NCBI GenBank assembly: GCA_002294005.1
Contig: DBEH01000038.1
Location: 1-24,832, forward strand
Source of the DNA: Firmicutes bacterium UBA911
GTDB lineage: Bacteria > Bacillota > Desulfotomaculia > Desulfotomaculales > Desulforudaceae
DNA: 24,832 nucleotides
Reading direction: 5' to 3'
Part shown: positions 8,091 through 14,524 of the stretch, piece by piece
How the letters are laid out: each line of letters opens with the position of its first letter
Position numbering within the stretch: position 1 is the stretch's first letter
Program-made: the position numbers and the translations under genes
Notes under the pieces: generated by a model
Databases searched by the model: none
The model's input: only the letters and a program-made list of their open reading frames with translations
Told to the model about the DNA's origin: nothing

Positions 8091-8342
8091 ATGTCCAGGA
8101 TCGTCGACCGGCGGGTGGAAGTGGTTTGCGGGCCGGATGGAAGGCCGTCCCGTTTCGGCCGGGGAAAAAAGAACCAGGAACGGGAACGGGTCCGCCGGGT
8201 CCTCGACGCTTGGAAGGAGACAGGGCGGTGGTGGGCGGGGGAAACCGAGAAGATATTCTACCGGGTGGAGACTGAAACCGGCGGCGTCTACGAACTCTAC
8301 ACCGACCGTCAGGACTGGTACCTGTATAAAATCTACGACTAG
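8091..8342 (+). CDS. DUF6504-like small protein of the ImuB/DnaE2 cassette
   Basis: An 83-residue soluble protein beginning immediately after the imuB-like stop, so surely co-transcribed. The pattern (an N-terminal VEVVCGPDGRPSRF strand, a basic helix RKRxR-like VRRVLDAWKETGRWW, then KIFYRVETETGGVYELYTD and a WYLYKIYD C-terminus) agrees with my memory of DUF6504 proteins, which lie beside ImuB or DnaE2 genes in Actinobacteria and other phyla. The biochemical role is unknown. The conserved W and Y near the C-terminus and the strict neighbourhood suggest a small accessory of the translesion complex (inference). Family assignment is from pattern only. Confidence 0.75.
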   Translation: MSRIVDRRVEVVCGPDGRPSRFGRGKKNQERERVRRVLDAWKETGRWWAGETEKIFYRVETETGGVYELYTDRQDWYLYKIYD

Positions 8343-8352
8343 CAAAAAGAGT

Positions 8353-8381
8353 CCCGAAAAGGGGCCAGGCCCCTTTTCGGG
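8353..8381 (+). repeat. Long perfect inverted repeat (REP-like)
   Basis: The 14-bp arms 8353-8366 (CCCGAAAAGGGGCC) and 8368-8381 pair perfectly around one central base. No T tract follows, so it is not a classic terminator. A related imperfect hairpin lies at 8476-8500. Confidence 0.8.
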
Positions 8382-8384
8382 GCG

Positions 8385-8419
8385 AGAATGCAGAATCCAG
8401 AATCTAGAATTCAGAATGG
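8385..8419 (+). repeat. Five tandem heptamers (AGAATNN)
   Basis: AGAAT recurs exactly every 7 bp at 8385, 8392, 8399, 8406 and 8413, with variable last two bases. The low-complexity array lies between two hairpins in the 170-bp gap before dnaE2; coding function is unlikely. Confidence 0.85.
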
Positions 8420-8475
8420 GATGCATTCCCAGCAACAAAGAGCTTTTTTAACTCACGGACCCGGGATTAGATTCT

Positions 8476-8500
8476 GAAAAAGGGGCCTGACCGCTTTTTC
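8476..8500 (+). promoter_or_regulatory. Hairpin just before the dnaE2 start
   Basis: GAAAAAGGGG (8476-8485) pairs with CCGCTTTTTC (8491-8500), nine of ten bases, around CCTGA. It ends 12 bp before the dnaE2 start and would cover most of the weak GGGGGTGGG ribosome site region, so it may lower dnaE2 translation or attenuate transcription (inference). Confidence 0.45.
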
Positions 8501-8512
8501 GGGGGTGGGTTG

Positions 8513-11188
8513 GTGTTTGTGCATCTGCACGTGCATTCCCCGTTTTCTTTTCTGGACGGGGCTTCCGGCATCGAGGACCTGGTGGCGGCCGCGGCCGGCT
8601 TCGGGATGCCGGCGCTCGCCCTGACCGACCACGACGGCGTCGGCGGCGCAGTGCGCTTCCACCGGGCCTGCGCGGCCGCCGGGATCAAGCCGGTGCAGTG
8701 GGCCGAGGTCACCCTGGAGGGCGGGTTCCACCTGGTGCTGCTGGCCGACGGCCCGGAAGGGTACGCGAACTTGTGCCGCCTGCTCACGTCCGCCCACCTG
8801 GAAAACCCGCGCGGGGAGCCCCGGGTGAGTCCCGCCTCGCTCGCCGCGCACGCCGGGAGTCTTTACGCTCTCTCGGGCTGCCGCCGCGGGGAGATCCCCG
8901 CCCTGCTGCTGGCCCGCCGCCACCGGGAGGCCGAACAGGCGGCCCGGCGGTACCGGCGGGTCTTCGGGCGCCGCTTTTTCCTGGAGCTGATTCAGGATTT
9001 CCTGCCCGGCAACCGCGCCTTGAACCGCCTGCTGGTGGAGTTGGCCGCCAGGCTCGGCCTGGAGACGGTCGCCACCAACAACGTGCACTACGCCGCGCTC
9101 GCCGGCTTTCCGGCGCACGACCTGCTGACCTGTGTCCGGACCGGGACCGTTCTGGAGGCGGTCCACCCGGAGCGCCGCCTGAACGCCGAAAACCACCTGA
9201 AGCCCCCGGAGGCCATGGCCGCCCTCTTTCGGTCCCAGCCGCGGGCGGTGGCGAACACCCTGGAGTTGGCGGCGTCCTGCCGTCCGGCCCTGGAGCTCGG
9301 GGTCCGGCGCGGGCCGCGGTTCCCGGTCCCGCAAGGCGAGACCGCCGCCGGGATGCTGCGTGCCCTGGTCCGCTCCGGGGCCGCCCGCCGTTACGGGCCG
9401 CCCACGCCGGCCGTGACCGCCCGCCTGGAGCACGAACTAGACGCGATTACGCGGCTCGGCTACGAGGACTACTTCCTGGTGGCCTGGGACGCGGTGCGGT
9501 ATGCGGCCGGGAAGGGGATCCGCTTCGCCGGGCGCGGCTCGGCAGGCGACTCGGCGGTGGCCAGCTTACCGCGCTTCATCGGCACCCACCTGGGCGGGCT
9601 GGTTATCAGCGGGGGTCCGCTGACCGCAGTCACGCCGCTCCAGCGGGCGGCCAAGGGGGTGACGGTCGCCCAGTTCGACAAGGACGACGTGGAGGCCCTG
9701 GGCCTTTTGAAGTTTGACCTGCTCTCCCTGCGGACCCTGAGCGCGGTGGAGGACACGGTGGCTGCGGTGCGGCGGAAAGAGCCCGGTTTCGACTACGGCC
9801 GGATTCCGAAGGACGATCCCGAGACCTTCGCCATGTTCGGCCGGGGGGAGACCGTCGGGGTTTTTCAACTGGAAAGCCCGGCCCAGCGCGCGCTGCAGCC
9901 GCGCCTGCGGGCGCGGGAAATGGAGGACGTGGTGGCCTCCGTGGCCTTAATTCGTCCCGGCCCGATCCAGGGGGACATGGTTGAGCCTTACATCGCCCGG
10001 CGGCTCGCGACCGAGCCGGTTTCCTACCTGGACCCCCGGCTGGAGCCGATCCTGAAAAAGACCTACGGGGTGGTCCTGTTCCAGGAACAGGTGCTCGCCA
10101 TCGCCACCGCGGTGGCCGGTTTCACGCCGGGAGAGGCCGACCGGCTGCGCCGCGCGATCTCCAAACACCGTTCGCGGCGGGAGATGGAGGCGATCGGGGA
10201 GGAGTTCACCGGCAAGGCGGTGGCGGCCGGGGTGGAGGAAGGCACGGCCCGGGAAATCTTCGACTGCCTCCGGGGTTACGCCGGTTATGGTTTCTGTGAG
10301 GCCCACGCCGCCGCCTTCGGGCTCACCGCCTACCGGACCGGATACCTGGCCCGGCACTACCCCGCGGAGTATTTCGCCGCCCTGCTCTTAAACCAACCGA
10401 TGGGCTACTACAGCCCGCAGACCCTGTGCACGGTCGCCCGGGGCCACGGGGTCGGAATTCTCCCTCCCGACGTCAACCGGAGCGGGACCCGCTTTACCGT
10501 GGAGCACGGGAGCATCCGCGTGCCGCTCACCCAGGTCCGGGGCACGTCCGTGCGGGACGCCGGGGCCGTCCTGACCGCCCGATCCGAAAGGCCGTTTCAG
10601 ACGGCGGACGACTTTTTCTCCCGGGCGGCGGCCGGGGTGGACGGCGACGTGCTGGTGAACCTGATCCTGTGCGGGGCGCTGGATAACCTTGAACCGAACC
10701 GGCGGGCGCTTTTGGCCCGTTTCCGGTCCCGGCTCCGGGACACGGGCGGGGGCCTTTTGCGGGAGGAAGAACCCGCCGCAGAGTGGCCGGATTTTACCGC
10801 GGCCGAAAAACGATGCTACGAGCACACCCTCCTTGGTCTGGACGTGGGTCCGCACCCCCTGGCCGGGCTGCGGGACGCCCTCAACGCCCGGGGTTACCTG
10901 AGCAGTGTCGCGGTCCGGGACCAACCGGAGGGCGCCGCGGTGCGGCTCGCCGGTTTCCCGGTGCGCCCGCACCGGCCGCCGACGCGCAGCGGGCAGGTGG
11001 TGGTGTTCTTTTCCGTGGAAGACGAATTCGGCCTGGCCGACGTCACCGTGTTCGAGGATTGCTACCGGGAAAGCGGCTGGATTTTGTTCACCGCCTCCGG
11101 GCCGGTGGAGGTGGCGGGGCGGGTGCACCGGCGGGACGGCGCGGTGTCGGTTCTGGCCCGGCGGATAAATTTCTGGGAGGGGGCTTAA
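8513..11188 (+). CDS. dnaE2: DnaE2-like error-prone DNA polymerase III alpha subunit, lacking the PDxDxD region
   Basis: An 891-residue protein (GTG 8513; TTG 8510 also possible). The PHP domain is intact at the start (HLHVHS at 4-9, LTDHDGV at 37-43, then HLVLLADGPEGYANLCRLLT). Palm motifs follow: FAGRGSAGDSAV ends at residue 349, but the next residues are LPRFIGTHLGGLVISGGPL (352 on), which in the family come roughly 125 residues later. The skipped part normally carries PDxDxD, two of the three catalytic aspartates. The third is kept: D402 in GLLKFDLLSLRTL. The fingers, helix-hairpin-helix and a C-terminal OB-like region (GQVVVFFSVEDEFGLADVTVF) are present. Usual DnaE2 length is about 1000-1100 aa, so the shortfall agrees with this internal deletion. 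The reading frame is unbroken. Last gene of the cassette; its role would be SOS mutagenesis if active. Confidence 0.9.
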   Translation: MFVHLHVHSPFSFLDGASGIEDLVAAAAGFGMPALALTDHDGVGGAVRFHRACAAAGIKPVQWAEVTLEGGFHLVLLADGPEGYANLCRLLTSAHLENPRGEPRVSPASLAAHAGSLYALSGCRRGEIPALLLARRHREAEQAARRYRRVFGRRFFLELIQDFLPGNRALNRLLVELAARLGLETVATNNVHYAALAGFPAHDLLTCVRTGTVLEAVHPERRLNAENHLKPPEAMAALFRSQPRAVANTLELAASCRPALELGVRRGPRFPVPQGETAAGMLRALVRSGAARRYGPPTPAVTARLEHELDAITRLGYEDYFLVAWDAVRYAAGKGIRFAGRGSAGDSAVASLPRFIGTHLGGLVISGGPLTAVTPLQRAAKGVTVAQFDKDDVEALGLLKFDLLSLRTLSAVEDTVAAVRRKEPGFDYGRIPKDDPETFAMFGRGETVGVFQLESPAQRALQPRLRAREMEDVVASVALIRPGPIQGDMVEPYIARRLATEPVSYLDPRLEPILKKTYGVVLFQEQVLAIATAVAGFTPGEADRLRRAISKHRSRREMEAIGEEFTGKAVAAGVEEGTAREIFDCLRGYAGYGFCEAHAAAFGLTAYRTGYLARHYPAEYFAALLLNQPMGYYSPQTLCTVARGHGVGILPPDVNRSGTRFTVEHGSIRVPLTQVRGTSVRDAGAVLTARSERPFQTADDFFSRAAAGVDGDVLVNLILCGALDNLEPNRRALLARFRSRLRDTGGGLLREEEPAAEWPDFTAAEKRCYEHTLLGLDVGPHPLAGLRDALNARGYLSSVAVRDQPEGAAVRLAGFPVRPHRPPTRSGQVVVFFSVEDEFGLADVTVFEDCYRESGWILFTASGPVEVAGRVHRRDGAVSVLARRINFWEGA

Positions 11189-11208
11189 AATTTCTGGGAG
11201 GGGGCTTA
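11167..11208 (+). repeat. 21-bp tandem duplication at the dnaE2 stop
   Basis: The segment 11167-11187 (AAATTTCTGGGAGGGGGCTT plus A) is repeated without change at 11188-11208. The first copy contains the end of dnaE2 and its stop TAA, so the duplication leaves the protein unchanged. It looks like a recent slippage event. Confidence 0.9.
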
Positions 11209-11242
11209 AAAAAAACAAGGACCGGCACCATTGGTGCCGGTC
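11208..11242 (-). terminator. Terminator of the zinc-ribbon gene
   Basis: The inverted repeat GACCGGCACCA / TGGTGCCGGTC (11220-11242) is followed, on the minus strand, by CTTGTTTTTTTT. It lies 43 bp after the stop of the minus-strand gene and may also stop dnaE2 transcription arriving from the other side. Confidence 0.85.
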
Positions 11243-11284
11243 AGTTGAGTCAAATCAAAGATGTCTTTGTTTGCCGGGCAATGC

Positions 11285-11581
11285 CTACCGGCCGCCGTAG
11301 GAACGGTTGGCCTGGAAGCAATCCCTGCAGTAAACGGGCTTCACACCGGTCGGCTCGAAAGGAACCTCGGTTTCCACCCCGCAGCCCGCACAGACCGCCG
11401 GGTACATTTGCCGAGGTTGCCCGCCGAAACCTCTGCGGTTCTGCCTTCTGGCCGAACGGCACTCCGGGCACCGGGCCGGCAGATTCTCGAAACCCTTGTC
11501 GGCGTAGAACTCCTGCTCACCGGCGGTGAACACGAAGTCGGCCCCACAGTCCCTGCACTGCAGTGTCTTGTCCTGGAACAC
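11285..11581 (-). CDS. Zinc-ribbon protein, function unknown
   Basis: A 98-residue Cys-rich protein from GTG 11581 behind AAGGGGAG. Two zinc-knuckle pairs are clear in the N-terminal half (LQCRDCGADFVFTAGEQEFY, then CPECRSARR) and two in the C-terminal half (VCAGCGVETEVPF, then VYCRDCFQ), giving two four-Cys sites. This is the small zinc-ribbon arrangement common in Firmicutes and Chloroflexi. The Arg-rich middle (RRQNRRGFGGQ) suggests nucleic-acid contact (inference). It is a single-gene transcript with its own promoter about 130 bp upstream and its own terminator. Confidence 0.85.
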   Translation of the reverse strand: MFQDKTLQCRDCGADFVFTAGEQEFYADKGFENLPARCPECRSARRQNRRGFGGQPRQMYPAVCAGCGVETEVPFEPTGVKPVYCRDCFQANRSYGGR

Positions 11582-11620
11582 GAAAAGTATCTCCCCTTAG
11601 ATTAATGAGTCTCTCCAAAG

Positions 11621-11640
11621 TCCACCTGGGTCCACCTGAC
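11621..11640 (-). repeat. 10-bp direct repeat in the zinc-ribbon leader
   Basis: TCCACCTGGG (11621-11630) and TCCACCTGAC (11631-11640) sit back to back in the roughly 120-nt untranslated leader between the minus-strand promoter and GTG 11581. On the transcript this reads as two AGGTGGA boxes, each resembling a Shine-Dalgarno, so it may be a protein- or anti-SD-binding site. Function not established. Confidence 0.5.
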
Positions 11641-11707
11641 GAGCTCCCCCGGGGAAGATAGCTTTCCGGTGATCCACCACAAGGTTGAAACCTTTAGAGG
11701 CAGTATC

Positions 11708-11736
11708 AGTATACCCCAGTTAACGGCAAAAAGCAA
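11708..11736 (-). promoter_or_regulatory. SigmaA-type promoter for the zinc-ribbon gene
   Basis: On the minus strand TTGCTT (11731-11736), exactly 17 bp, then TATACT (11708-11713). Close to consensus in both boxes. Predicts a 5' leader of about 120 nt. Confidence 0.75.
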
Positions 11737-11786
11737 CTTGCTAGAAAAAAATTTTTGGGCCAAAGCGTAAAAAGGGTTCCCCGGTC

Positions 11787-11795
11787 TGGTAAAAT
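11787..11795 (+). promoter_or_regulatory. Extended -10 directly before tsaD
   Basis: TGGTAAAAT gives an extended -10 (TGn plus TAAAAT, 11790-11795). Its end is six bases from the tsaD ATG at 11802, so transcription should begin on or within a base or two of the start codon. No Shine-Dalgarno occurs in the preceding 20 bp, which fits a leaderless mRNA. No good -35 was found. Confidence 0.5.
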
Positions 11796-11801
11796 ACACC
11801 C

Positions 11802-12818
11802 ATGAGTGTGATCCTGCTTGGTGTGGAGACCTCCTGCGACGAGACCTCGGCGGCGGTGGTGGAGAACGGTCATCTGGTCCGTTCCAACATCATCGCCTCT
11901 CAGTTTGACCTGCACGGCAAATTCGGCGGTGTCGTACCCGAAGTGGCCTCCCGGCGCCACTTGGAGAACATCAACCCCGTTATTCGGCAAGCGCTTGACG
12001 AAGCGGGCGTTTCTTTCCGGGAACTCGACGGGGTTGCCGTCACCTACGGCCCGGGTCTGGCCGGATCGCTGCTGGTGGGGCTGATGGCGGCCAAGACCAT
12101 CGCCTATGCGCTGGACATTCCCCTGTTCGGCGTCAACCACCTGGAGGCCCACATCTACGCGAATTTCTTGGTCGAACCCGACCTGCCTCTTCCCTTGCTC
12201 TGTCTGATCGTGTCCGGCGGGCACACCGACCTCGTGCTCATCACGCGGCTCGGTGCGTACCGCCTTTTGGGCTGTACCCGTGACGACGCCGCGGGCGAGG
12301 CCTTCGACAAAGTGGCCCGCGTATTGGAACTGGGTTATCCCGGCGGCCCGCTCATCGAAAAGCTGGCCGGAAACGGCGATCCGGAGGCAATATCCTTCCC
12401 CCGCGCCTACCTGGAGGAGGGGACCCTGGATTTTAGCTTCAGCGGCTTGAAAACGGCGGTGATGAATTACCTGAACCGGGCGGGGCGGGAAGGCCGCAAA
12501 GTGGCCGAGGCCGACGTGGCGGCCGGTTTTCAGCAGGCGGTGGTGGACGTGTTGGTGAGCAAAGTGCTGGCCGCGGCCCGGGTCCACCGCCCGGCCCGCA
12601 TCTTGCTGGCCGGGGGGGTGGCCGCCAACCGCGTGCTGGCCGCTGAGCTTTCGCGGCGGGCGGCGGCGGAGGGTTTTGGCGTCACCGTGCCGCCGCCGGT
12701 GTACTGCACCGACAACGCGGCCATGGTCGCCTGCGCGGGTTACCACCGCTACCTGCAGGGGGATTCGTCGCCCCTGACTTTGAACGCCCTCGCCGGGCTT
12801 GGTCTGGGCTGTGAATGA
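11802..12818 (+). CDS. tsaD: tRNA N6-adenosine threonylcarbamoyltransferase TsaD
   Basis: A 338-residue protein (family length 335-345). It transfers the threonylcarbamoyl group from TC-AMP to A37 of ANN-decoding tRNAs, working with TsaB and TsaE in the cytoplasm. Diagnostic signatures are GVETSCDETSAAVV at the N-terminus, the metal-binding HxxxH (H113, H117 in NHLEAHIYANF), LIVSGGHTDLV, and the ATP-binding stretch LAGGVAANRVLAAEL with CTDNAAMVACAG. The ATG start is fixed by homology of the first ten residues, yet lacks a ribosome site. The 3' end overlaps the next gene (GTGAATGA). tsaB and tsaE are not in the window. Confidence 0.97.
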   Translation: MSVILLGVETSCDETSAAVVENGHLVRSNIIASQFDLHGKFGGVVPEVASRRHLENINPVIRQALDEAGVSFRELDGVAVTYGPGLAGSLLVGLMAAKTIAYALDIPLFGVNHLEAHIYANFLVEPDLPLPLLCLIVSGGHTDLVLITRLGAYRLLGCTRDDAAGEAFDKVARVLELGYPGGPLIEKLAGNGDPEAISFPRAYLEEGTLDFSFSGLKTAVMNYLNRAGREGRKVAEADVAAGFQQAVVDVLVSKVLAAARVHRPARILLAGGVAANRVLAAELSRRAAAEGFGVTVPPPVYCTDNAAMVACAGYHRYLQGDSSPLTLNALAGLGLGCE

Positions 12819-13398
12819 GGCGCACGGCAAACAAGAGCTGCGGGCCGCGATGCTCGCCGCCCGCCGCCTTCTGGACCCCCTCACGGCGACGGCCGCCGAG
12901 GCGGCGGTCGCCCGGACGGTGCGGGAGCTGCCCGCCTTCCGGCAGGCGCGATGCTTGCTGGCTTACGTGGGCGTGCGTAACGAGGTGGGGACCGGGGCGT
13001 TGATCCGTGCGGCCCTCGCCGCTGGAAAAACGGTGGCCGTGCCGGTCACCGACCGGGCGCGGCAACGGCTGGTCCCGGCCCGGATCACCACCTATCCGGG
13101 AGGGCTGGAACCGGGGGCGTTCGGTATTCCCGAACCGCGGCACTTCGAGGAAGTCGCCGGCGCGGTTTTGGACTGCATCCTCGTGCCCGGCGTGGCCTTC
13201 GACCACCGGGGCTTTCGCCTCGGGTTCGGCGGCGGCTACTACGACCGGTTCCTGCACCGGGTGGGGCACCGAGCGGCCCGGATCGGCCTGGCCTACGAAT
13301 TTCAGATTTGTCCGACCGTGTACCCCGGCCCGCACGACGAGGCGGTGGACTGCGTGGTTACCGAGGCCCGGGTTCTGGATCGGCGAACAAGCCGGTGA
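12811..13398 (+). CDS. 5-formyltetrahydrofolate cyclo-ligase
   Basis: A 195-residue protein. It converts 5-formyl-THF to 5,10-methenyl-THF with ATP, returning stored folate to the one-carbon pool. It has an N-terminal basic helix (KQELRAAMLAARR), YVGVRNEVGT for substrate, and the C-terminal ATP/Mg signature LVPGVAFDHRGFRLGFGGG followed by YYDRFL. GTG 12811 overlaps the tsaD stop by 8 bp, giving translational coupling; TTG 12799 would add four residues. The 3' end runs 41 bp into the end of fdhD on the other strand. Folate one-carbon chemistry beside a formate-dehydrogenase maturation gene would suit a formate-using anaerobe (inference). Confidence 0.93.
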   Translation: MNEAHGKQELRAAMLAARRLLDPLTATAAEAAVARTVRELPAFRQARCLLAYVGVRNEVGTGALIRAALAAGKTVAVPVTDRARQRLVPARITTYPGGLEPGAFGIPEPRHFEEVAGAVLDCILVPGVAFDHRGFRLGFGGGYYDRFLHRVGHRAARIGLAYEFQICPTVYPGPHDEAVDCVVTEARVLDRRTSR

Positions 13399-14104
13399 CC
13401 CGCCCCGGGTGGGTGAACAGGCTGAACCGGTCGGGCCGGGCGTAGGCCGCCACGGTGATGCCGGCGCGTTCCGCCAGGTCGATGGCCTTGGTCGTCGGCG
13501 CGCCGCGGGCGATGATCATCGGGACGCCCATCCGCTCCAGCTTCAGTGCCACTTCCGCCGTGCAACGGCCGCTGAACAGGAGGGCCTTGTCCCCCAGCGG
13601 GATCCCCTCCAGGAACGACCGGCCGTAGATCTTGTCCATTACGTTATGCCGGCCGGTGTCCTCCACTAGGAACAGCAGGTTTCCCTCCCCGACCAGCCCG
13701 CCGGAGTGCACCCCGCCGGTGCGCTGAAAAAGGGCCGACATGGCCGGCAGGTGCCCGGTGCATTTTCGGACCTCTTCCGGTGTCATTTCGAGGCGCCCGG
13801 TTTGCGCCGCCAGCCCCGGCTTGCCGCCGGACCGCGTGCGGACCCGGACGACTCGTCCCGAAGGCTCCACTTCGATCCGGTCGACTTCACCGGGATGAGT
13901 CAGGCGTCCGGCCAGCGCCAGGTGGCCCGCGGCCAGGTAATCCAGGTCGGCCGGCAGGCACAGGAGCCTGGTGAATTCATGACCGTCGATGTGGATCGCG
14001 ATTTCCTCTTCGGTCGCGATCTCGTCCCAGCCGTGGACGTTTTCCTGGTTGCTGAAACGGTGCATCGGACGCAGGTTGGATAATGCCATCGGGATGTGGC
14101 TCAA
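13358..14104 (-). CDS. fdhD: FdhD-family formate dehydrogenase accessory protein without the CxxC loop
   Basis: A 248-residue protein. FdhD moves sulfur from a cysteine desulfurase to the molybdenum cofactor, and is needed for active formate dehydrogenase. Family signatures present: LPADLDYLAAGHLALAGRL, FQRTGGVHSGGLV, VEDTGRHNVMDKIYGRS, LLFSGRCTAEVALKLERMGVP and GAPTTKAIDLAERAG. The sulfur-carrying CGxCG loop, expected around residues 90-100, reads RTRSGGKPGLAAQTG and has no cysteine. Remaining Cys are at 49, 115 and 181. TTG 14104 is preceded six bases upstream by AAGGGGGG, which decides the start over the inner ATG at 14089. Divergent from the small gene at 14223. Confidence 0.92.
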   Translation of the reverse strand: MSHIPMALSNLRPMHRFSNQENVHGWDEIATEEEIAIHIDGHEFTRLLCLPADLDYLAAGHLALAGRLTHPGEVDRIEVEPSGRVVRVRTRSGGKPGLAAQTGRLEMTPEEVRKCTGHLPAMSALFQRTGGVHSGGLVGEGNLLFLVEDTGRHNVMDKIYGRSFLEGIPLGDKALLFSGRCTAEVALKLERMGVPMIIARGAPTTKAIDLAERAGITVAAYARPDRFSLFTHPGRVTGLFADPEPGPR

Positions 14105-14141
14105 AGCAAACCCCCCTTGAACCCGCCCAGGTGTTTTTCTT

Positions 14142-14172
14142 ATTATAGACGTAAGTTACGCCGGTGACGACA
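14142..14172 (-). promoter_or_regulatory. Predicted fdhD promoter with palindrome
   Basis: Minus-strand -10 TATAAT (14142-14147) is perfect; the upstream box is poor (TTGTCG with a 20-bp spacer, or TCGTCA with 17). The odd palindrome CGTAACTTACG lies between them, immediately upstream of the -10, at a typical operator position. fdhD begins 38 bp downstream. Confidence 0.55.
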
Positions 14173-14222
14173 ATCACCGAGGCTGGCTGCAAATAACGCG
14201 GCCAGCGGAAGGATGGCGCACA

Positions 14223-14420
14223 ATGAGAAAAGAGTATCGTTTCGAGGAACCCGGGCCCGAGGTAATGGCGGCGGTGCGGGCGGCCGCGCCGGAGGGGTCG
14301 ATCAGTTGCACGCTGGCCCGGAAGCTGGCTCATGATCTGGGCGTGCCGCCGCAGGTGATCGGCCGGGCGGCGGACCTGCTTAAGGTCAAGGTGAAAAACT
14401 GCGAGCTGGGTTGCTTCTGA
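14223..14420 (+). CDS. Small conserved-looking protein with C-terminal CxxxC
   Basis: A 65-residue protein, ATG 14223 behind GGAAGGAT, divergent from fdhD (118 bp apart). Residues 15-55 form two or three helices resembling a small helix-turn-helix (SCTLARKLAHDLGVPPQVIGRAADLL), then a short strand KVKVKNCELGCF with Cys at 60 and 64. The CxxxC tail could bind metal or sulfur. I do not recognise a named family; the position opposite fdhD suggests a regulator or partner of molybdenum-enzyme maturation (inference). The last four codons lie in the first copy of a 40-bp direct repeat. Confidence 0.75.
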   Translation: MRKEYRFEEPGPEVMAAVRAAAPEGSISCTLARKLAHDLGVPPQVIGRAADLLKVKVKNCELGCF

Positions 14421-14524
14421 CGACGATCACGGCCTCATTAGAATCTGGGTCTATGAAAGCGACCTGCACGCCCAGGCCGGCCTCAGGTTGCTTCTGGCGA
14501 CGATCACGGCCTCATTGGATCTGG
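14409..14524 (+). repeat. Direct repeat of about 40 bp that duplicates the end of the small gene
   Basis: Copy 1 is 14409-14448 and copy 2 14486-14524, differing at about three positions. Copy 1 carries the codons for the final GCF and the stop TGA of the 65-residue gene; copy 2 has TGG at the matching place. Between them is the palindrome AGGCCGGCCT (14474-14483). The segment 14525-14700, up to the groES promoter, is AT-richer than its neighbours and shows no gene. Confidence 0.85.

Noticed and set aside
8353..8381. CRISPR-like or transposon end
   Set aside because: Only one perfect palindrome, no spacer pattern, no transposase and no target-site duplication.
11621..11640. T-box riboswitch in the zinc-ribbon leader
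   Set aside because: GGTGGACC resembles the T-box core only slightly; no specifier loop or antiterminator structure, and the gene is not amino-acid related.
11706..12884. Long minus-strand reading frame opposite tsaD
   Set aside because: Shadow of tsaD in GC-rich DNA; no family signature, Arg/Gly/His-rich composition.
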